From Oscillospiraceae bacterium (GTDB lineage Bacteria > Bacillota > Clostridia > Oscillospirales > Oscillospiraceae): a stretch of DNA of 9,110 bases. Shown piece by piece: positions 5,340-9,110 of this stretch. The DNA lies in the NCBI GenBank assembly GCA_018265835.1, contig JABLYK010000009.1, positions 55,012 through 64,121 on the forward strand, read 5' to 3'. A program made the translations under genes and the position numbers. The notes beneath the pieces were generated by a model. That model was given only the letters and a program-made list of their open reading frames with translations. It was not told where the DNA came from and did no database searches. Within the stretch, counting starts at the first letter, position 1. The number at the start of each line of letters is the position of its first letter.

Positions 5340-6068
5340 ATGACAAAGAAAAAAATCAGCATCATCCTGATTCTCGTCCTGGCCATCGGCATCTGCGCGT
5401 ACTTCGGCATTTCATCGCTCGCTGACAACCCGATTCGGGAAGGCGGCAAGCTGTATGCCGAATCGCTGCAAACACCGTCTTCGGCGCAGGGCGCAGACGA
5501 ACCGGCCATTACCGGCAAGGACTTTACCGTGACCCGCCACGGGGCCCAGAACATGGCCGCGCAGAATCAGCACGCCGGAATGGAGCCGCAGGAAGCGGAG
5601 CAATACGCCCTGATGCAGTACATCGTCCGCCGCTCGGTCTATTTCCAGGCCGTCTCCGAGGGGTACCTGGCATCGGACGAAGCCGTCCAGCAGGACATTG
5701 ACTACACCAGGGAGGCCTCAAAATCAGCGGACAATGCCGAAGATTACTACGAATTCATCAAGGGCACAGGCATGACCGAGGATGAATATTGGGCCTCCAT
5801 GTTTGACACGCGCAAAATGCTGATTACGCTGGAAAACTACGCAGAGGCAAAGCGGACCGCATTTCTGGCGGACGGCCACACGCAGGACGACGAGGCCGCG
5901 TGGCAGGCCTATTGCTTTGACCTGACGCAAAAGGCGATCGACGCGCAGGAGATTACTCTTGCCGCGCCCTACGCGTGGGAGCTGACAGCGGAAAACTACA
6001 ACGCCGTGTCTGTCTGGCCGCCCTTACACGGCTGGGGCGGCCAGGGCACCCCGGACGCAGTCCAGTAA
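5340..6068 (+). CDS. Membrane-anchored protein with SurA N-terminal-like helical domain
   Basis: A 242-residue protein. Residues 1-5 are positive (MTKKK) and 6-25 form one hydrophobic segment. C18 is preceded by I, so there is no lipobox and the protein is probably anchored by the helix and faces outward. A short linker follows. Residues about 84-175 have the pattern of SurA/PrsA chaperone N-terminal domains: EAEQYALMQYIVRRSVYFQAV, SEGYLASDEAVQQDI, then TGMTEDEYWASMF. No parvulin isomerase domain follows, and the C-terminus is short and rich in W, P and G. A role in secretion or folding is inferred only from this resemblance. The start ATG has AGAGGAG (5324-5330) at 9 bases. It is a single gene with its own promoter and terminator. 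Confidence 0.72.
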   Translation: MTKKKISIILILVLAIGICAYFGISSLADNPIREGGKLYAESLQTPSSAQGADEPAITGKDFTVTRHGAQNMAAQNQHAGMEPQEAEQYALMQYIVRRSVYFQAVSEGYLASDEAVQQDIDYTREASKSADNAEDYYEFIKGTGMTEDEYWASMFDTRKMLITLENYAEAKRTAFLADGHTQDDEAAWQAYCFDLTQKAIDAQEITLAAPYAWELTAENYNAVSVWPPLHGWGGQGTPDAVQ

Positions 6069-6080
6069 CCGCGCCGTCAA

Positions 6081-6125
6081 ACAAGCCCCGCATCGAAACG
6101 ATGCGGGGCTTGTGGTTGTTTTTTT
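6081..6125 (+). terminator. Intrinsic terminator of the SurA-like gene
   Basis: A 15-bp perfect stem (6081-6095 with 6099-6113), an AAA loop and a run of seven T (6119-6125). On the minus strand, where hpf ends, only a weak T-run follows the same stem. Confidence 0.93.
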
Positions 6126-6139
6126 GATGTGTCGCCCGC

Positions 6140-6682
6140 TTATTCTGTATCGTCCGAAATCAGGCCGTAGCCGCCGTCCTTGCGGCGATAGACAACGGAG
6201 AATGCGCCGTCGACCGCTTCGTCGCGGAAGGCAAAGAACGCGTGTTCGAGCAGATTCATCTGCAAAATGGCCTCCTCCACGGACATGGGCTTGATGGAGA
6301 AGTGCTTTTTGCGCACGACGTTGAACTCCTCCGCCTCGTCGTCCGCAGCGTCGTAGACAATCGGCTGCACTTCACGCTCGAAAGCGCCCTCCCTGAGCTT
6401 CTTGGCCAGACGGGTTTTGTTCTTGCGAATCTGGCGTTCAATGGTGGCCACTGCGGAGTCCACGGATGCATACATATCGCCGGTCATTTCGCTTGCGCGG
6501 AAGAACGTGCCGTTGTTCTTGATCGTCAGCTCCACGCGGAAACGGCCGCGCTCCACGCTGAAGGTGGCGTGCGCCTCGCTTTCCGTCGGGAAAAAGCGGT
6601 CGATCTTACTGGCTTTCTTCACCGTATAGTCGCGCAGATTGTCCGACGGCTCCATTTTTTTCTCCGTAAACGTGAACTTCAT
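6140..6682 (-). CDS. hpf: Long-form ribosome hibernation promoting factor
   Basis: A 180-residue ribosome-associated factor that dimerises ribosomes into inactive 100S particles in stationary phase or stress. The S30AE/RaiA domain (about 1-98) contains FTEKKMEPSDNLRDYTVKK and the basic RQIRKNKTRLAKKL (84-97). After a short linker the C-terminal dimerisation domain (about 122-177) shows VRKKHFSIKPMSVEEAILQM, then EHAFFAFRD and the VVYRRKDGGYGLI end, as in the long form of Firmicutes. The ATG at 6682 is preceded by AAAGGAG (6698-6692) at 9 bases. It has its own promoter, but no terminator separates it from thpR upstream, so some readthrough is possible. Confidence 0.97.
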   Translation of the reverse strand: MKFTFTEKKMEPSDNLRDYTVKKASKIDRFFPTESEAHATFSVERGRFRVELTIKNNGTFFRASEMTGDMYASVDSAVATIERQIRKNKTRLAKKLREGAFEREVQPIVYDAADDEAEEFNVVRKKHFSIKPMSVEEAILQMNLLEHAFFAFRDEAVDGAFSVVYRRKDGGYGLISDDTE

Positions 6683-6714
6683 TTGGCTCAGCTCCTTTCG
6701 GGTTTTGTGGTTTC

Positions 6715-6743
6715 ATTATAGCGCATTTCTGTGCAAAAAGGAA
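6715..6743 (-). promoter_or_regulatory. Promoter of hpf
   Basis: A perfect TATAAT (6720-6715) lies 17 bases after TTCCTT (6743-6738), a weak -35. The predicted start is near 6708, just before the ribosome site. Confidence 0.55.
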
Positions 6744-6783
6744 GAACAATTTGTAAAATAAGCGACTCAGTTTTGTGAAATCG

Positions 6784-7326
6784 TCACAATGCCGCAGACG
6801 CCAGCGGCACGACGGCGACCGGCGTATACGTCAGCGCGCCGCCCACGCGCGCGCTCTGCATCAGGGCAATGGATATCACCTCCTGCCGCGCGGTACAGTC
6901 CGGAAGCGTCTCTCTCTGAAAATCCTCCGGCAGCACGATGCCGCGCCCAAGCGTCACGTGAGCGCGAAAGGGCTTTTCATCCACAGGAAAGCCCGCCTGC
7001 ACAAGCTCCCGGCGCAGCCGCCGGGCGAGCGCCTCCAGCGGCGGGCACGGCTGCACGCCCGTCCACCAGATATCGCCCCGCTCCTGCCGGAAGCGGCCCG
7101 GCTCGGCGAGCGTCAACGCAAACGGCGCGCTCACCGCGCGCTCCATCGCCTGCCGGATCGCCGGCACGGCGCGCTCCGTCTGCTCGCCGAGGAACGCCAG
7201 CGTCAGGTGCAGATTCTCCCGCGCGGTCATGCGGCCGCGCAGTTTTACGCGCGCGAGCGCATCTCGCGTCCGGCACAGCGCATCGAGCGCGTCGCCATCG
7301 AACCGCACGGCCACGAACAGACGCAT
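6784..7326 (-). CDS. thpR: RNA 2',3'-cyclic phosphodiesterase (2H family)
   Basis: A 180-residue enzyme of the LigT/ThpR group, which opens 2',3'-cyclic phosphates at RNA ends to 2'-phosphates. Both catalytic HxTx motifs are present, HLTL (40-43) and HVTL (123-126), at the normal spacing. The start RLFVAVRF and the FxAHVTLGR context are typical. The ATG at 7326 is one base after the TAA of the upstream thioesterase gene and has no good ribosome site. It is therefore probably translated by reinitiation and always made with that partner. No biochemical link between the two products is evident. Confidence 0.95.
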   Translation of the reverse strand: MRLFVAVRFDGDALDALCRTRDALARVKLRGRMTARENLHLTLAFLGEQTERAVPAIRQAMERAVSAPFALTLAEPGRFRQERGDIWWTGVQPCPPLEALARRLRRELVQAGFPVDEKPFRAHVTLGRGIVLPEDFQRETLPDCTARQEVISIALMQSARVGGALTYTPVAVVPLASAAL

Positions 7327-7327
7327 G

Positions 7328-7717
7328 TTACGCCTGCTTGGCCTCGGCCTTGGCGAGAAACTTCGCCGCGTCGATCAAAAACCGCTCGTGCGTGCCCTTA
7401 CCGATCACGCCCGCCTCGTCATACGCGGTGACGTTGAGCACGATGCGGCGGCGGTCCACCTCGACGACCTCGGCCTCGGCGCGCACCTTCATGCCCACGG
7501 GCGTGGCGGCGTCATGGGAGATGCTCAGCTTCGTGCCGACGCTGCTCTGCCCCTCTTCGTAGTAGGGCGCGAGCGCGTTGCAGGCGGCCAGCTCCATCAT
7601 CGCAACCATATAGGGCGTGGCAAACACGCGCACACTGCCGGAACCGACCGCAGCGGCGGTCAGCGCTTCGGTGACAACATTTTCGGAGGTTCCTTTTGCT
7701 CCAACGGGAATAGACAT
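7328..7717 (-). CDS. FlK-like hotdog-fold thioesterase
   Basis: A 129-residue hotdog-fold protein, expected to hydrolyse small acyl-CoA thioesters. The FlK (fluoroacetyl-CoA thioesterase) triad pattern is preserved: T34 in ATPYM, E42 in MMELA and H68 in ISHDA. The spacings of 8 and 26 equal those of FlK T42, E50 and H76. Also typical are GTKLSISHDAATPVGM (61-76) and a GKGTHERFLI strand near the end. The native substrate in gut-type clostridia is unknown; fluoroacetate specificity should not be assumed. The ATG has AAAGGAG (7735-7729) at 11 bases. It is the first gene of an operon with thpR. Confidence 0.9.
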   Translation of the reverse strand: MSIPVGAKGTSENVVTEALTAAAVGSGSVRVFATPYMVAMMELAACNALAPYYEEGQSSVGTKLSISHDAATPVGMKVRAEAEVVEVDRRRIVLNVTAYDEAGVIGKGTHERFLIDAAKFLAKAEAKQA

Positions 7718-7751
7718 CGTTTTTCAGGCTCCTTTTTCATTTGGTGCGTTC

Positions 7752-7780
7752 AGTGTACCACAAAATTTCACGCAATCCAA
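7752..7780 (-). promoter_or_regulatory. Promoter of the thioesterase-thpR operon
   Basis: TTGGAT (7780-7775), a 17-base spacer and TACACT (7757-7752) with an extended TGG. Confidence 0.55.
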
Positions 7781-7830
7781 TAGAACACTCTGCAATTGGG
7801 GGAAAAATCATGTTAACGATGTGTCATTGC

Positions 7831-7859
7831 TTGCGGTAGGTAGAAGGCAGTGTTATAAT
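7831..7859 (+). promoter_or_regulatory. Strong promoter of the glycyl-tRNA synthetase gene
   Basis: TTGCGG (7831-7836), a 17-base spacer and a perfect TATAAT (7854-7859) with an extended TGT. Predicted start is near 7866, giving a leader of about 104 bases. Confidence 0.85.
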
Positions 7860-7865
7860 GATAAT

Positions 7866-7955
7866 CTGTCATATTGGGCATGTTTCTGATAGGACATATC
7901 CCGCCGAAGCCATCGGCGGAGATTCATGCGCTTCCGTCATCGCCATTGACGGAGC
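7866..7955 (+). promoter_or_regulatory. Structured leader of the glycyl-tRNA synthetase mRNA
   Basis: Two clear hairpins stand in tandem before the ribosome site. The first is CCGCCGA/TCGGCGG (7901-7907 with 7913-7919, 5-base loop). The second is TCCGTCA/TGACGGA (7933-7939 with 7947-7953, 7-base loop). A weaker upstream stem pairs GGG..ATGT (7876-7883) with ACAT..CCC (7894-7902) and shares two bases with the first hairpin. There is no T-box sequence or terminator-type T-run, so this is not a recognisable glycine T-box. A regulatory role is only possible. Confidence 0.35.
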
Positions 7956-7962
7956 AAGGAGG
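7956..7962 (+). promoter_or_regulatory. Ribosome binding site selecting the glyS start
   Basis: AAGGAGG, 7 bases before the ATG at 7970. An out-of-frame ATG at 7965 is only 2 bases away and does not encode the protein. Confidence 0.9.
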
Positions 7963-7969
7963 AAATGCA

Positions 7970-9110
7970 ATGCAAAACACAGAAAAAACCATGGACAAGA
8001 TCGTCGCCCTGTGCAAGAACCGCGGCTTTGTGTACCCCGGCTCCGAGATCTACGGCGGCCTCGCCAACTCCTGGGACTACGGCCCGCTCGGCGTGGAGCT
8101 GAAAAACAACGTCAAGCGCGCCTGGTGGCAGAAGTTCGTGCAGGAAAACCCCTACAATGTGGGACTGGACTCCGCGATTCTGATGAACCCGCAGGTCTGG
8201 GTGGCGTCCGGCCACGTGACGACCTTCAACGACCCGCTCATCGACTGCAAGGCCTGCAAAATGCGTCATCGCGCGGACAAGCTGATTGAAAGCTGGCTCA
8301 AGGAAAACCCAATGGACGCCAACGTCGAGGCGATGACCAACGACGAGATGGTCGCCTTCATCCGCGAGCACCAGATCCCCTGCCCCGGCTGCGGCAAGAG
8401 CGACTTTACCGATATCCGCAAGTTTAACCTCATGTTCAAAACCCACCAGGGCGTCACGGAAGACACCGCCGCCGAGGTCTATCTCCGTCCGGAGACGGCG
8501 CAGGGCATTTTCGTGAATTTCAAGAACATTCAGCGCACCACGCGCCGCAAGGTTCCGTTTGGCGTCTGCCAGATCGGCAAGAGCTTCCGCAACGAGATCA
8601 CGCCGGGCAACTTCATCTTCCGCATCCGCGAGTTTGAGCAGATGGAGCTGGAGTTCTTCTGCGAGCCGGGCACGGATCTTGAGTGGTTCACCTACTGGCG
8701 CGGCTTCTGCCACGACTGGCTGAAGAATCTGAACATGAAGGACGAAAACCTCCGCCTGCGCGACCACGAGAAGGAGGAGCTGAGCTTCTACTCCAAGGCG
8801 ACGACGGACTTTGAATATCTCTTCCCGTTCGGCTGGGGCGAGCTGTGGGGCGTAGCCGACCGTACGAATTACGACCTGACCCAGCACCAGACGCACTCCG
8901 GGCAGGACATGGACTATTTCGATCCGGAGAAGAACGAGCACTACATCCCCTACGTCATCGAGCCGTCCCTCGGCGCCGACCGCGTGACGCTCGCATTCCT
9001 GTGCGAGGCGTACGACGAGGAGGTTGTGGACGCCGCGAAGAACGACACCCGCGTGGTCATGCACTTCCACCCGGCGCTCGCGCCGTTCAAGTGCGCGGTG
9101 CTGCCGCTGT
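7970..9110 (+). CDS. glyS: Glycyl-tRNA synthetase, alpha2 type (partial, right end cut)
   Basis: The first 380 residues of a class II enzyme that charges tRNA-Gly; the family is usually near 460 residues, so about 80 are missing. Visible are NSWDYGPLG (33-41) and two zinc-type pairs, CKAC (93-96) and CPGC (138-141). The GlyRS-specific RPETAQGIFVNFKN is at 173-186. Motif 2 is FRNEITPGNFIFRIREFEQ (206-224). Motif 3 is EPSLGADR (331-338), with its catalytic arginine. The anticodon-binding domain begins at about FHPALAPFK (366-374). This is the single-chain form (also called glyQS), not the glyQ/glyS two-subunit enzyme. It runs from its own strong promoter and structured leader. Confidence 0.97.
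   Translation, partial: MQNTEKTMDKIVALCKNRGFVYPGSEIYGGLANSWDYGPLGVELKNNVKRAWWQKFVQENPYNVGLDSAILMNPQVWVASGHVTTFNDPLIDCKACKMRHRADKLIESWLKENPMDANVEAMTNDEMVAFIREHQIPCPGCGKSDFTDIRKFNLMFKTHQGVTEDTAAEVYLRPETAQGIFVNFKNIQRTTRRKVPFGVCQIGKSFRNEITPGNFIFRIREFEQMELEFFCEPGTDLEWFTYWRGFCHDWLKNLNMKDENLRLRDHEKEELSFYSKATTDFEYLFPFGWGELWGVADRTNYDLTQHQTHSGQDMDYFDPEKNEHYIPYVIEPSLGADRVTLAFLCEAYDEEVVDAAKNDTRVVMHFHPALAPFKCAVLPL

Noticed and set aside
7866..7969. Glycine T-box riboswitch ahead of glyS
   Set aside because: No T-box core sequence, no AGUA-bearing Stem I and no terminator/antiterminator pair could be found in the short leader.
7858..8289. Plus-strand frame starting at the glyS promoter
   Set aside because: Its first codon overlaps the -10 element, upstream of the predicted RNA start, and it continues out of frame through glyS.
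7937..9070. 377-codon open frame on the minus strand
   Set aside because: Antisense shadow of the glycyl-tRNA synthetase gene, whose protein motifs are unmistakable on the other strand.
1..9110. CRISPR array, IS element, phage genes, tRNA or rRNA
   Set aside because: I looked for regular direct repeats, transposase or phage-type proteins, and tRNA-like cloverleafs on both strands and saw none.

Overview
The window looks like chromosomal DNA of a GC-rich Clostridia-type Firmicute, most likely Oscillospiraceae/Ruminococcaceae. The reasons are perfect AAGGAGG-type ribosome sites, sigma-A promoters with frequent TGn extended -10 elements, the alpha2 (single-chain) glycyl-tRNA synthetase, long-form HPF, a clostridial-style Na/Pi transporter fused to PhoU, and a tetrahydrofolate (THF) riboswitch. 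This assignment is inference. No phage, IS, CRISPR, tRNA or rRNA is visible.

Layout. 1-187: on the minus strand, a promoter, a THF-riboswitch aptamer and a hairpin head toward a gene beyond the left edge. 188-949: a cyclodeaminase/cyclohydrolase-family gene on the minus strand with its own strong promoter and terminator, so a folate enzyme relative sits directly before a folate-sensing RNA. 1053-2943: a plus-strand Na/Pi cotransporter-PhoU gene with promoter and terminator. 2970-3960: prmA on the minus strand, with its promoter embedded in the terminator hairpin of the preceding minus-strand gene. 3961-4132: a hairpin-rich non-coding stretch. 4133-5069: a divergent pair, a small FMN-binding split-barrel protein (minus) and an HxlR-family regulator (plus). 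Between them is a 23-bp palindrome placed exactly midway between two mirror-image promoters.

5340-6125: a membrane-anchored SurA-N-like protein with promoter and terminator. 6140-6743: hibernation factor hpf (minus). 6784-7780: a two-gene minus operon, FlK-like thioesterase then the RNA cyclic phosphodiesterase thpR, separated by one base. 7831-9110: the glycyl-tRNA synthetase gene (plus) with a structured leader, cut by the right edge after 380 codons.

Most genes are short independent units of ordinary housekeeping type (translation: prmA, hpf, glyS, thpR; transport: Na/Pi). The points worth a second look are regulatory: the THF riboswitch, the symmetric HxlR divergon, the terminator/promoter overlap, and the folate-family protein that has lost its glycine-rich signature.
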